DNA of 44,883 bases. It comes from Kangiellaceae bacterium. Its GTDB lineage: Bacteria > Pseudomonadota > Gammaproteobacteria > Enterobacterales > Kangiellaceae. The notes beneath the pieces are model-generated. The model was not told the origin of the DNA and did not search any database. It saw only the letters and a program-made list of their open reading frames with translations. Of the stretch, positions 16,688-25,128 are shown piece by piece. The DNA lies in contig JADGFG010000010.1 of NCBI GenBank assembly GCA_016743995.1, forward strand, positions 1 to 44,883, read 5' to 3'. The position numbers and the translations under genes are program-made. The number at the start of each line of letters is the position of its first letter. Position 1 is the first letter of the stretch.

Positions 16688-17956
16688 TCAGCCACTGAAA
16701 ATCGCTTTAAACAAAAAGAAAAAGACCATTGATAAAAATGCACCTGCTGGCAAGGTGACAACCCAGGAGACCACTATTTTTTTCAATATTCCCAGGTTTA
16801 ATGCCGCTATGCCTCTCGCCATTCCAACCCCTAGCACTGCACCAACCAGCGTATGAGTCGTTGAAATAGGTAAGCCTGTGCCAGAAGCAATAACAACCGT
16901 TGTTGCAGCGGCCAGCTCCGCAGCAAAGCCACGACTGGGTGTAAGTTCCGTTATTTTCTTACCAACAGTGGCCATCACGCGTCGACCGTAAATTGCCAGT
17001 CCCGAAACAATACCAACGCCGCCTAATAGAAGGATCCATAAAGGTAATATCGATTTAGCTGCAATTTCTCCATGATTTTGTACAATTCCAACTACCGCGG
17101 CTAAAGGCCCTATCGCGTTTGCCACATCGTTCGAACCATGGGCAAAAGCCATACCACAGGCTGTTACCACCATTAACACAGCAAAAACTTTTTCAACACT
17201 GGCATATTGAAACTGTGTATCATTACTGCTTCCATTTTTCTGGCGACTGATAAAAAATTTACCCGCGAATAAAACCAGCAAACCTATACCAACAGCTATT
17301 GTAACGCCGGTGACCGCATCAAACTTAATACCAACATGCTTCAAACCTTTTAGCAGTGTCACTAGTGCAATGACAAAACCAGCCAGAAACATATAATAAG
17401 GCACATATTTTTTTGCATTTTCAAGTGGTTCAGCGGTATTTAAAATTAACTTCTGTACACTGGTAAAAATTAAAAATGCCAACGTGCCTGATAACAGTGG
17501 TGAAACCACCCAGCTGACAACAATAGACCCGACCTTTCCCCAGTTAACAATTTCAAACCCAATCCCGGCGGCAGCAAAACCGACAATTGCTCCAACAATA
17601 GAATGCGTTGTAGATACAGGCCAGCCAAAATAGGTTGCGACAATTAACCAGATACCTGCCGCCAGTAAAGAGGCCATCATACCAAAAACCAATAACTCTG
17701 GAGTACCAGCCAGCGAAGTTGAATCAATGATGCCTTTACGTATGGTTGAGGTGACTTCTCCACCTGCCAGAAAAGCACCTGCAAACTCAAAAACCATAGC
17801 AACCAGTATCGCCTGCTTAATGGTTAACGCTTTTGAGCCAACCGAGGTCCCCATCGCATTAGCAACATCATTAGCACCAATTCCAAATGCCATCAGCAAA
17901 CCAAAAATGGCTGCCATGGCGATAAGTATCATGTGATATTCAGCTATCAAACTCAT
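16688..17956 (-). CDS. PiT-family inorganic phosphate transporter
   Basis: Inner-membrane low-affinity phosphate (metal-phosphate) symporter of 422 residues with about ten hydrophobic segments. Both halves carry the duplicated family signature, GANDVAN at 27-33 and GSNDVAN at 274-280, along with the paired PVSTTHSIVGAIVG and PISTTHTLVGAVLG motifs. It follows the DUF47 gene by 56 bp on the same strand, the usual DUF47-pit operon. The phoB-phoR pair lies just upstream, suggesting phosphate-dependent control, although no clear Pho box was recognised. Confidence 0.95.
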   Translation of the reverse strand: MSLIAEYHMILIAMAAIFGLLMAFGIGANDVANAMGTSVGSKALTIKQAILVAMVFEFAGAFLAGGEVTSTIRKGIIDSTSLAGTPELLVFGMMASLLAAGIWLIVATYFGWPVSTTHSIVGAIVGFAAAGIGFEIVNWGKVGSIVVSWVVSPLLSGTLAFLIFTSVQKLILNTAEPLENAKKYVPYYMFLAGFVIALVTLLKGLKHVGIKFDAVTGVTIAVGIGLLVLFAGKFFISRQKNGSSNDTQFQYASVEKVFAVLMVVTACGMAFAHGSNDVANAIGPLAAVVGIVQNHGEIAAKSILPLWILLLGGVGIVSGLAIYGRRVMATVGKKITELTPSRGFAAELAAATTVVIASGTGLPISTTHTLVGAVLGVGMARGIAALNLGILKKIVVSWVVTLPAGAFLSMVFFFLFKAIFSG

Positions 17957-18012
17957 TTTTTACTCTCAATTATTTTCCACAACCAGACAAACTAACTTAA
18001 AATCAATTAACA

Positions 18013-18690
18013 CTACCTGGCCAATAAAAGTTCCAGCCGAGACCCAACCTGTTGTGACAAATCAGAAAGGTCTCCCACCCACTCAATGATTTTATACATA
18101 AAAATAACATCAACGGCCGGAAGATCTTTTTCCAGACTAAAAATAATCTGCCGTACCTTAATCTGTAATAGATCGACATCATTTTCGATTTTATCAAGCT
18201 TCACTACCATCTCTTCTGTAATCAAAACTTCCTTACCTGTAAAACCTGATTCCAGTAATTCGTCTAACTGATGAATAGCTTTACCGGCCTGCACTGAAGC
18301 GTCAACACTTCGTTGTAAGAAAATACTCAGCTCTTTTTTTACAAGTTCTGGAAACTTCATTTTTCTGCCAAGAATAAGACCAGCAATATCTTTTGCCTTA
18401 TTCGCAATGTTATCTTGCGATGATAATATCCAGAGTAAATCAGTCCTTTCAACCGGCATAAATAGCCCTTTGGGTAAATGAAGACGCAATTCTTTTTTTA
18501 ATGCATCAGCTTCATTTTCAATCAGACAGATTTTATTTTGGGAGTTTTCAGCCTGCCCCCAATCTTCAGCCAGAACAAATTTTAAAAAACAGGTTAACTC
18601 CTGAACACACTCCAGAACAGTATCCATATGTTTCTGCATAGGTTTCAATGGCGAAATTGCGAATAAATCTAAAACATGACTCATATTCAT
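18013..18690 (-). CDS. DUF47 (TIGR00153-type) phosphate transport accessory protein
   Basis: A PhoU-like all-helical cytoplasmic protein, 225 residues from the ATG at 18690 (an ATG six bases further in is an alternative; an upstream in-frame TTG is unlikely). The N-terminus MSHVLDLFAISPLKPMQKHM and the conserved LLWILSSQDNIANKAKDIAG segment are typical. In other bacteria this family is encoded with, and modulates, Pit transporters. It is the first gene of a two-gene unit with the Pit transporter. Confidence 0.92.
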   Translation of the reverse strand: MNMSHVLDLFAISPLKPMQKHMDTVLECVQELTCFLKFVLAEDWGQAENSQNKICLIENEADALKKELRLHLPKGLFMPVERTDLLWILSSQDNIANKAKDIAGLILGRKMKFPELVKKELSIFLQRSVDASVQAGKAIHQLDELLESGFTGKEVLITEEMVVKLDKIENDVDLLQIKVRQIIFSLEKDLPAVDVIFMYKIIEWVGDLSDLSQQVGSRLELLLAR

Positions 18691-18828
18691 TTTTCCCAGA
18701 TCACCTGTCAGCAATCAATCAAACAGGTATTTCTATCGTTAATAATCAACAGATAAGGCGCAATGAACCTTTACTCAAGGTTATTATCGCTGATAAATGT
18801 TAAGACAGGATTAAGAAATAAAATAGTT

Positions 18829-18862
18829 ACCCAAACACCCTGGAAATGCAGGGAATTTGGGT
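18829..18862 (-). terminator. Interrupted hairpin after phoR
   Basis: Outer stem ACCCAAA / TTTGGGT and inner stem CCCTG / CAGGG separated by small bulges, 35 bp beyond the phoR stop. On the minus strand a T-rich stretch follows after a few bases. It probably ends the phoB-phoR transcript before the DUF47-pit genes. Confidence 0.6.
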
Positions 18863-18896
18863 ATATTTACTTAACTTGTGTACAATCAGAGAACGA

Positions 18897-20735
18897 TTAA
18901 CAGAAATCAGCAAGCGCTGATGGAGACATCATCGGTATAGTCACAATGAAAGTTGAGCCCGCACCAGGCTGACTTTTAACCGCAACAGAACCTCCGTGTT
19001 GTTCTGCAATGTTTTTTACAATGGAAAGACCCAGGCCGGTCCCACCCAGTTCGCGAGAGCGAGCTTTGTCAACACGATAAAACCGTTCAAAAACTCGTTG
19101 TTGAAATACTGGACTGATTCCGATACCGGTATCTTCTACGATAAGTCTGGCAAAACTTTCCTCAACATTTAATATTATCTTAATACTGCCTGCCACTGGC
19201 GTGTATTTGATAGCATTATCAACCAGGTTATCTATTAGCTGACGAATTGCCTGCATATCACCTTCAATGAAAACGGAGTCACTGGTTAGAGAAATTGACA
19301 TTTTCTGTTTTTTCTCAGTACAACTTGACTGACAACCTGAAACAGAGCGCTTTACAACTTCTTTTAGATCGAAAGCTTGAAAATGTTGTCTGGCCGGATC
19401 AGATTCTAACCTCGAAATAGTCATCAAATCAGTCACCAGAGATGAAAGGCGTAAACTCTGTGCATGAATTTTCTGGATAAACTGCTGCCTGATCTCTGCT
19501 TCCATTGCTTCATCATCAAGAATCGTTTCTGTCAGACCGCGTATCGCCGTAATCGGAGTTTTCAATTCATGAGAAGCATTGGCTACAAAGTCTCTTCTTA
19601 TTCGCTCCAGGTGATCAAGTTCAGAAATATCATGCAATACGATAACTGCACCCGGAGATTCCTTGTCATCCTGGCTAAGTGCTGCAACATAAATATCAAC
19701 AATGCGCTCATCTTCTTGCGATGAACAACGCATCTGAGTGTTAACAACACCTTTCTTTTGCTGTACCTGCTGCAAAGCAAGAATAATCTCCTTAACCGGC
19801 ACTTCTTCCTGAATGGGTCTGTTAATACAATCAGTCATTGACAACTTTAATAAATCAACAGCCGCCTGATTAACGTGAATAATCTTCTGATTCTGATCAA
19901 CTCCGATAACACCTTCTACCATACCGGTAAAAATAGTTGCCAGACGATTTCTGTCAGTTGTAATTTCTGCCATTCGTTGAGAAGCATTAATTGCCATTCG
20001 ATTAAGCGCTTCTGCCAGTTTTCCCAGTTCATCCTGCCGTTTCACACTGATCCGTTCATGATAATTTCCCTGAGTAATGGTTTCTGCATATTCAGTCATG
20101 CGACTTAAAGGCTCTGAAAATTTTCTGGCGAAATAAAATCCCAACAATAGTGCAATAAAAGTGGCAATAGCCGCTCCGTACAATACAAACAGACGCAATT
20201 CCGTCAGCTTATTTTCTACCAGGCTTAATGGTAAAGAAACTCGAACAAAACCAATAACGATCTGATTATTCTGTTTTAATTGAAGTGCGCGGTAAACCAT
20301 CTGTCTATTAAGCGTCTGACTAAAGCGAACAATCATAGAGGACCCATTGGCTCTCGCTTCTATAATTTCAGGACGTAAATTATGATTGTCCATTTTAGTC
20401 GGTATTTGCTGGGAATCAGCAATAACCGCTCCATCGTCGTTAATAACGGTAAACCGACTTTGTGTTTCCAGCCCAAGACGAGTCACCGTTGCCTGAAGAG
20501 ACTGAACCTGAGTCATTGTTTGTGGTAATTTCCATGAAATTTGAACCAGCTCAGCAAGCAGTTCTGCTCTAACACTCAACGACTGCTCAATGTCTCTGGT
20601 AGCACTATCGGTTACCATTCGACTTACCAACATTCCAACTATCAGGGTGGAAATTAAAACAATGGCCACATAACCAGTATATAACCGCCAGAATAACTGA
20701 GACAAAAATACAGGCCTGGAAATTTTCATCATCAT
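18897..20735 (-). CDS. phoR: Phosphate regulon sensor histidine kinase PhoR
   Basis: A membrane histidine kinase of 612 residues that phosphorylates PhoB on phosphate limitation. It has a transmembrane segment at about 19-40, a roughly 140-residue extracytoplasmic part, a second transmembrane segment at about 182-203, HAMP (204-257), PAS (about 262-375), HisKA with His389 in NASHELKTP, and HATPase (NLVDNAIKYTP, DTGIGI, GGTGLGLSIVK). The long periplasmic loop makes it the larger PhoR form known from many bacteria, unlike E. coli PhoR. It starts 15 bp after phoB, with three consecutive ATGs (MMM) preceded by AAGGCG. Confidence 0.93.
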   Translation of the reverse strand: MMMKISRPVFLSQLFWRLYTGYVAIVLISTLIVGMLVSRMVTDSATRDIEQSLSVRAELLAELVQISWKLPQTMTQVQSLQATVTRLGLETQSRFTVINDDGAVIADSQQIPTKMDNHNLRPEIIEARANGSSMIVRFSQTLNRQMVYRALQLKQNNQIVIGFVRVSLPLSLVENKLTELRLFVLYGAAIATFIALLLGFYFARKFSEPLSRMTEYAETITQGNYHERISVKRQDELGKLAEALNRMAINASQRMAEITTDRNRLATIFTGMVEGVIGVDQNQKIIHVNQAAVDLLKLSMTDCINRPIQEEVPVKEIILALQQVQQKKGVVNTQMRCSSQEDERIVDIYVAALSQDDKESPGAVIVLHDISELDHLERIRRDFVANASHELKTPITAIRGLTETILDDEAMEAEIRQQFIQKIHAQSLRLSSLVTDLMTISRLESDPARQHFQAFDLKEVVKRSVSGCQSSCTEKKQKMSISLTSDSVFIEGDMQAIRQLIDNLVDNAIKYTPVAGSIKIILNVEESFARLIVEDTGIGISPVFQQRVFERFYRVDKARSRELGGTGLGLSIVKNIAEQHGGSVAVKSQPGAGSTFIVTIPMMSPSALADFC

Positions 20736-20750
20736 TTTTTATTGCACGCC

Positions 20751-21449
20751 TTAACTGATGTCACTAAACCGATAACCAACACCACGGATAGTTTCAATAA
20801 ATGACCGATCTCCTTCTGTTTTTTTACGGATCGCTCTGATGTGAACATCAATATTACGGTCAACAATCGCAGCATCATTACCAAAGGCATAATCAAGCAG
20901 CTGTTCACGTGAAAAAACTCGTCCAGGCTGGCTGGCCAGATAATAAAACAAACGAAACTCCGTAGCCGTCAGACTCACTTCGACTGCATCGATTTCAACT
21001 TTATGTTTATCCGCATCAATCAACAGTCCATTTAATACGATTTGTTTTTTATTAAAATCCGTTTTGGTATACTTTTCACGCCGAATAACCGCTTTTACTC
21101 TTGCTACCAGCTCTTTGGGACTAAAAGGTTTAGCAACATAATCATCAGCACCAATCTCAAGACCAGAAACAATATCACTCTCTTCACCTTTCGCGGTGAC
21201 CATAATAATGGGAATGACCTGAGTCTGCTCGTCAGCCTTTAATTGACGGCAAATATCCAGCCCGTCCATTCCGGGCAGCATCAGGTCCAGCAACACCAGA
21301 TCGGGCTTTTTCTGCCTGATTAATGCCAGCCCTTCCTCACCATCCAACGAGGCAAAAACCTCAAAGCCTTCTCGCTTCAGGTTGTAACTAAGCACCTCAA
21401 GAATATCAGGCTCATCTTCAACAACAACAATCTGCTTATTGGCTACCAT
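20751..21449 (-). CDS. phoB: Phosphate regulon response regulator PhoB
   Basis: An OmpR/PhoB-type response regulator of 232 residues. The receiver domain has the acidic pair Glu11/Asp12, phosphoacceptor Asp55 (LVLLDLMLPGMDG) and Lys in AKPFSPKEL. The C-terminal winged helix ends with RNIDVHIRAIRKKTEG and ETIRGVGYRF. It activates Pho regulon promoters. It is the first gene of the phoB-phoR operon. Confidence 0.95.
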   Translation of the reverse strand: MVANKQIVVVEDEPDILEVLSYNLKREGFEVFASLDGEEGLALIRQKKPDLVLLDLMLPGMDGLDICRQLKADEQTQVIPIIMVTAKGEESDIVSGLEIGADDYVAKPFSPKELVARVKAVIRREKYTKTDFNKKQIVLNGLLIDADKHKVEIDAVEVSLTATEFRLFYYLASQPGRVFSREQLLDYAFGNDAAIVDRNIDVHIRAIRKKTEGDRSFIETIRGVGYRFSDIS

Positions 21450-21683
21450 TTCTCGAAGTTGCCCCGCTGAATAAAAAATTTAGCATATCATGGGATTATA
21501 AAGAATCGATTAAGATAAAAGCAGGTAATCCATATTTCCCTGATAACTCGGTAGTAAGCCACGAACACCAGGGTTCCCACACTAAATTATAGCGTTATTT
21601 CAAAGCAAGCAACGGACACCTGCCCCGGCCAACCTTAGAAAGATCACAGAAACGGCAAAGCAAAGGCAAAATTGCGTTATTCA
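21450..21683. other. Divergent intergenic region upstream of phoB and rpmE
   Basis: The 234 bp from phoB to the rpmE promoter contain no gene I can support. By position it includes the phoB promoter. I looked for a Pho box (TGTCATA-like repeats) and found no convincing match. Confidence 0.4.
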
Positions 21684-21712
21684 TTGCATTCTTAACCGTT
21701 GATCGGTATGAT
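21684..21712 (+). promoter_or_regulatory. Sigma-70-type promoter of rpmE
   Basis: -35 TTGCAT (21684-21689) and -10 TATGAT (21707-21712) with a 17-bp spacer, placing the transcript start near 21719 and leaving a leader of about 118 nt before rpmE. Confidence 0.6.
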
Positions 21713-21718
21713 CCGCCA

Positions 21719-21836
21719 TCCATTAAATAATGTATGGTTTTCGACTGGATGTTTACATCAGTAAAATGAAGCACAGCTTCATAATACTGGTTACTGCTCA
21801 GCTCGATTGGCGATACATGTAAAGTCGAGAAATCTG
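21719..21836 (+). promoter_or_regulatory. Structured rpmE leader, candidate L31 autoregulatory element
   Basis: The predicted 5' UTR can form TGAAGC-ACA-GCTTCA inside a longer stem bounded by CAGT / ACTG (about 21760-21791), and a second stem CTCGA / TCGAG (about 21798-21826) just before the start codon. L31 leader elements that bind L31 and repress translation are described in several bacterial groups. Here the link rests only on position and foldability. Confidence 0.45.
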
Positions 21837-22052
21837 ATGAAAGCTGAAATACATCCAAATTATGAGCAAATTACTGCAACTTGTAGCTGCGGTAACAAAG
21901 TTGAAGTTGGTTCAACCAAATGTAAAGACATCTCACTGGATGTTTGTTCTTCCTGTCACCCGTTCTATACAGGAAAACAGAAAATGGTTGATACCGGTGG
22001 TCGTGTTGATAAATTCCGTAAACGTTTTGCGGCACGTTCACTTAAGAAGTAA
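21837..22052 (+). CDS. rpmE: Ribosomal protein bL31
   Basis: A 71-residue large-subunit protein. I start at the ATG at 21837 ([10 protein letters not shown]), the family start; the frame extends 30 bp upstream but those residues are atypical. It is the zinc-binding (C+) form with Cys16, Cys18, Cys37 and Cys40 (TCSCGNKVE and [10 protein letters not shown]). The C-terminal [11 protein letters not shown] is characteristic. A C-minus zinc-independent paralogue might exist elsewhere, but none is in the window. A terminator lies about 25 bp downstream and overlaps the next gene's beginning. Confidence 0.96.
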   Translation: MKAEIHPNYEQITATCSCGNKVEVGSTKCKDISLDVCSSCHPFYTGKQKMVDTGGRVDKFRKRFAARSLKK

Positions 22053-22056
22053 ACTA

Positions 22057-22965
22057 TTGCTTCTAAAAGTTTTAAAAAAGGTGCTATCAGGCGCCTTTTT
22101 TATTACCTCAATTTTATTGCATCCCACATTATCACAAGCGTTTTCGCAAAAATTCATACCAGCAACAAAACAGCAATCAGTACAACCTCTCCCCACCTTA
22201 CCCTCAATCTGCCCTTCCCTGTCTGAGTTTCCTGACTCAAAAATCCATTCTTCTCAGGTAAAATGGATACCAGACGGCGATACAATTCATACCACCGACG
22301 GACATAAAATCAGGCTGTTACATATTAATACGCCAGAAATACGTAAAAAGCACCGTAAAGCGGGTAAAAACCATAAAAAACCGAACTCCTCAAATCAGTA
22401 CTATGCTCAAACGGCCCAAAAATATTTACAACAACTTGTTGGAAAGAGCGGCAGAATATACTGGGTAAGTGATATCAGACGAAAAGATAAATACGGTAGA
22501 GAGTTGGCTTTTATCTTCAACCAACAAGGAAGCTTAATCAACGCCAAACTGATTCAGGCAGGCCTGGCTGAAAGATTGATTATATTACCCAACCAGAAGT
22601 ACTGGCAGTGTATCGTCAGGCTTGAGCGACAGGCCAGAAAAGCACAACGTATGCTCTGGTCTACTGGTAACAATCGACCTCTACCCACCAATAAAGTGAA
22701 AGCTAACCAGGGATTTCAACGTGTAACAGGCAAAATCACCGCCATAAAAAATACTCGTCATAACCAATGGCTGATACTGGATAATCAGCTCTGGCTTGGT
22801 ATCCCGAATAAAAATAAAAAGTCCTTTAAAAACAGACCGCTGAATTTTAAAGTTAATGAAACGATCATCGTCAAAGGTTACGTTTATTATTCTCACAAAA
22901 AGCGACGTATGAAACTCTATCACCCTTCAATGTTAATCCAGCATCGACCTGCTAACGGTCACTAA
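22057..22965 (+). CDS. Secreted thermonuclease (SNase)-like protein with C-terminal OB-like domain
   Basis: From a TTG start at 22057 (upstream AAGAAG) the protein has 302 residues, beginning with a signal peptide (KVLKK, then a hydrophobic stretch, then SQAFS). A GTG at 22081 is an alternative. The open frame continues far back into rpmE, but that part is an overlap artefact. The SNase fold has IPDGDTIHT, catalytic Arg86 and Glu94 (RLLHINTPE) and Arg148 (KDKYGRELAF), all present. A basic loop of about 15 residues lies after Glu94. The C-terminal part (about 220-302, TGKITAIKNTRHNQWLILDN) resembles an OB-fold DNA-binding domain. It is likely an extracellular or periplasmic nuclease. No ATG start exists and the rpmE terminator lies inside its first codons. 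Confidence 0.85.
   Translation: MLLKVLKKVLSGAFFITSILLHPTLSQAFSQKFIPATKQQSVQPLPTLPSICPSLSEFPDSKIHSSQVKWIPDGDTIHTTDGHKIRLLHINTPEIRKKHRKAGKNHKKPNSSNQYYAQTAQKYLQQLVGKSGRIYWVSDIRRKDKYGRELAFIFNQQGSLINAKLIQAGLAERLIILPNQKYWQCIVRLERQARKAQRMLWSTGNNRPLPTNKVKANQGFQRVTGKITAIKNTRHNQWLILDNQLWLGIPNKNKKSFKNRPLNFKVNETIIVKGYVYYSHKKRRMKLYHPSMLIQHRPANGH
22076..22101 (+). terminator. Rho-independent terminator of rpmE, inside the nuclease start region
   Basis: Stem AAAAGGTGC / GCGCCTTTT (one G-U pair) with a 6-nt loop and six T's, 24 bp after the rpmE stop. It overlaps the predicted signal-peptide codons of the nuclease. Confidence 0.85.
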
Positions 22966-22966
22966 T

Positions 22967-23016
22967 CTCAACTGGAAAACAGCTCAACTTGAAAATAGTC
23001 TCAACTGGAAAATAAA
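22967..23016. repeat. 16-17 bp tandem repeat after the nuclease gene
   Basis: Three copies of CTCAACTGGAAAAYAG-like units (22967-22982, 22983-22999, 23000-23016), directly following the nuclease stop codon and abutting the malic enzyme terminator. Confidence 0.85.
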
Positions 23017-23017
23017 A

Positions 23018-23044
23018 AAGGCGTTCCAGAACAGGAACGCCTTT
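23018..23044 (-). terminator. Rho-independent terminator of the malic enzyme gene
   Basis: Perfect 11-bp stem AAAGGCGTTCC / GGAACGCCTTT, 6-nt loop, followed on the minus strand by a T-run (TTTTTTATTTT including the stem end). It starts about 20 bp past the malic enzyme stop. Confidence 0.9.
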
Positions 23045-23064
23045 GAACCGACTAACAATAAACC

Positions 23065-24759
23065 TTAAAAAGAACTACGACGATACTCTCGATACTCTGG
23101 CAACCAGAAGTTCTTATCGACAGCCTTTTCCAGCACTTCCTGATCAACAATGGGGGCAACACCTTCTTTCATAGCCTGCATCCCCACTTTTACTGCAATA
23201 TAGCGACTCACTTCTCTGATTTCACATAAATCAGGTAAAAGCTGCTGATTTTTTCCTGTCACCAGGGGAGAGCACTCAGCGAGGGCTTCACTCGACACCA
23301 TAAACATTTCTTCTGTCACACGTGTAGCACCGCTGGCAATAACGCCCAATCCCAGACCAGGGAATATATAACTGTTATTACATTGCGCTACAGGATAAGA
23401 CTGACCGTTATATTCTACCGGTTCAAATGGACTACCCGTTGCAACAATCGCATTTCCTTCAGTCCACTCAATGACATCTGAAGGCAGAGCTTCCACTTTG
23501 GAGGTTGGGTTAGACAAAGGCAAGATGATAGGCGTTTTGCAGTTTGCATAAGTCTGCTTAACAACGGCTTCACTAATCAGACCCGCAACCCCGGATACCC
23601 CAACAAGGATAGTTGGCTTAGTCTCTTTCACCAGATCCAGTAAACTGATAGAACCGTCAGTTCCCCAACCTTCAATCTCCTGGGCGGACTTAACGAACTT
23701 TTTCTGGAAATCACGGATACTTGCCGATTTCTCTGTTAATAACCCTTTACTGTTAGTCAGGTAAATCTGACTGACGGCTTGCGCTTCAGACAATCCATCT
23801 TTACGCATATGAGCAACAATTTGCTCTGCAATACCACAACCCGCCGAACCCGCACCGACAAAAACAACCCGATGGTCTTTTAATTGAGTATTCTGCGCAT
23901 GACAGGCCGCCAGTAGTGTTCCCACGGTAACCGCTGCGGTTCCCTGTATATCATCATTAAAACAACACAGTTTATCCTGATACTTTTTCAATAAGGGTGT
24001 TGCGTTCCCCTGAGCAAAATCTTCGAATTGAATCAGAGCGTCTGGCCAACGTTGGTGAGCCGCCTGAATAAATTGATCAACAAATTCAAAATAATCATCA
24101 CCGGAAATTCGTTTACTCCGCCAGCCCATATAAAGCGGATCATCCAGAAGCTCCTGATTATTTGTTCCAGCATCTAGCACCACAGGCAGGGTATAAGCCG
24201 GACTAATTCCACCACAGGCTGAATACAGCGCTAATTTACCGATAGGGATCCCCATGCCACCAATGCCCTGGTCACCCAGACCTAAAATTCGCTCACTGTC
24301 GGTAACCACAATGACTTTAACATTCTGCTTTGTCGCATTCTGTAAAGTATCATCAATTCTATCTCTATTATGGTAGGTAATGAATAACCCACGCTTTCGA
24401 CGATAGATCTGAGAAAATTTCTGACAGGCCAGCCCTACTGTCGGGGTATAAATGATAGGCATCATTTCTTCAAGATGATCAGTAATAAGGCGAAAATAAA
24501 GTGTTTCATTGGTATCTTGAATATTACGCAAATAAATATGCTTATCCAGATCATCACTAAATTGAGAGTACTGTTGATAGGCGCGCTGTGACTGCTCTTC
24601 GATAGTTTCAATGGTTGCAGGCAACAAACCTTCCAGGTTAAAAGCACGCTTTTCTTCCGCTGAAAAAGCATTACCTTTGTTCAGTAACGGCGTTTCTAAA
24701 AGTATGGGACCTGCATAACGAATATAAAGAGGGCGTTTATTTTGAGATGGCTGTGTCAT
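23065..24759 (-). CDS. maeA: NAD-dependent malic enzyme
   Basis: Oxidative decarboxylation of malate to pyruvate. From the ATG at 24759 ([17 protein letters not shown]) it has 564 residues, matching the MaeA/SfcA length; the frame extends upstream to a TTG that I reject. Conserved features are the tyrosine region [20 protein letters not shown], the dinucleotide motif [16 protein letters not shown], metal-binding FEDFAQGNA and [13 protein letters not shown], and the [10 protein letters not shown] segment. It is the short single-domain form, without a phosphotransacetylase extension, which favours NAD over NADP. Confidence 0.94.
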   Translation of the reverse strand: MTQPSQNKRPLYIRYAGPILLETPLLNKGNAFSAEEKRAFNLEGLLPATIETIEEQSQRAYQQYSQFSDDLDKHIYLRNIQDTNETLYFRLITDHLEEMMPIIYTPTVGLACQKFSQIYRRKRGLFITYHNRDRIDDTLQNATKQNVKVIVVTDSERILGLGDQGIGGMGIPIGKLALYSACGGISPAYTLPVVLDAGTNNQELLDDPLYMGWRSKRISGDDYFEFVDQFIQAAHQRWPDALIQFEDFAQGNATPLLKKYQDKLCCFNDDIQGTAAVTVGTLLAACHAQNTQLKDHRVVFVGAGSAGCGIAEQIVAHMRKDGLSEAQAVSQIYLTNSKGLLTEKSASIRDFQKKFVKSAQEIEGWGTDGSISLLDLVKETKPTILVGVSGVAGLISEAVVKQTYANCKTPIILPLSNPTSKVEALPSDVIEWTEGNAIVATGSPFEPVEYNGQSYPVAQCNNSYIFPGLGLGVIASGATRVTEEMFMVSSEALAECSPLVTGKNQQLLPDLCEIREVSRYIAVKVGMQAMKEGVAPIVDQEVLEKAVDKNFWLPEYREYRRSSF

Positions 24760-25128
24760 ATATGGGATCTTATAATGAAAGAAGGCTAGCTGCCGGTACA
24801 AAATTCAACTTCAAGGCGATATAAAAGAGAATAGTCTAAAGAATCGCCAATCACAAAGTGAAAGTCTCCAAGTCAGATAAATTATAAAACGAATTCAATA
24901 GAGAGACTATTCATTATTAGTTATATAAGCTGAAACTAAGTCAGGTATTACCACTGACACTGCGGGAAATAAAAAACAGACATCTGGATAATAATCAACC
25001 TGAACGGGCAATAGTTTAACAAGTAAAATTTTATCGTTCAAGCCCACTTCAGATCACAGCTTGAGTATTCTGATTGGTTCAAGCAAAATGAGCAGACATT
25101 TCTCTTTAATATTTCCAGATAACACTCA
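24760..25128. promoter_or_regulatory. Divergent region between maeA and priA
   Basis: 369 bp with no gene and no strong inverted repeat. It must contain both promoters. I could not assign convincing -35/-10 pairs. Confidence 0.4.

Noticed and set aside
18715..18800. Pho box upstream of DUF47-pit
   Set aside because: No tandem TGTCA-like repeats with the required spacing are visible; only a small AACCTT/AAGGTT hairpin.
21595..21858. 87-codon minus-strand frame upstream of phoB, overlapping the rpmE start
   Set aside because: It runs antisense to the rpmE promoter and leader, has no recognisable motif and no good ribosome-binding site.
21862..22056. N-terminal extension of the nuclease frame into rpmE
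   Set aside because: The extension is rpmE read in another frame; the signal peptide near 22060-22150 marks the real beginning.
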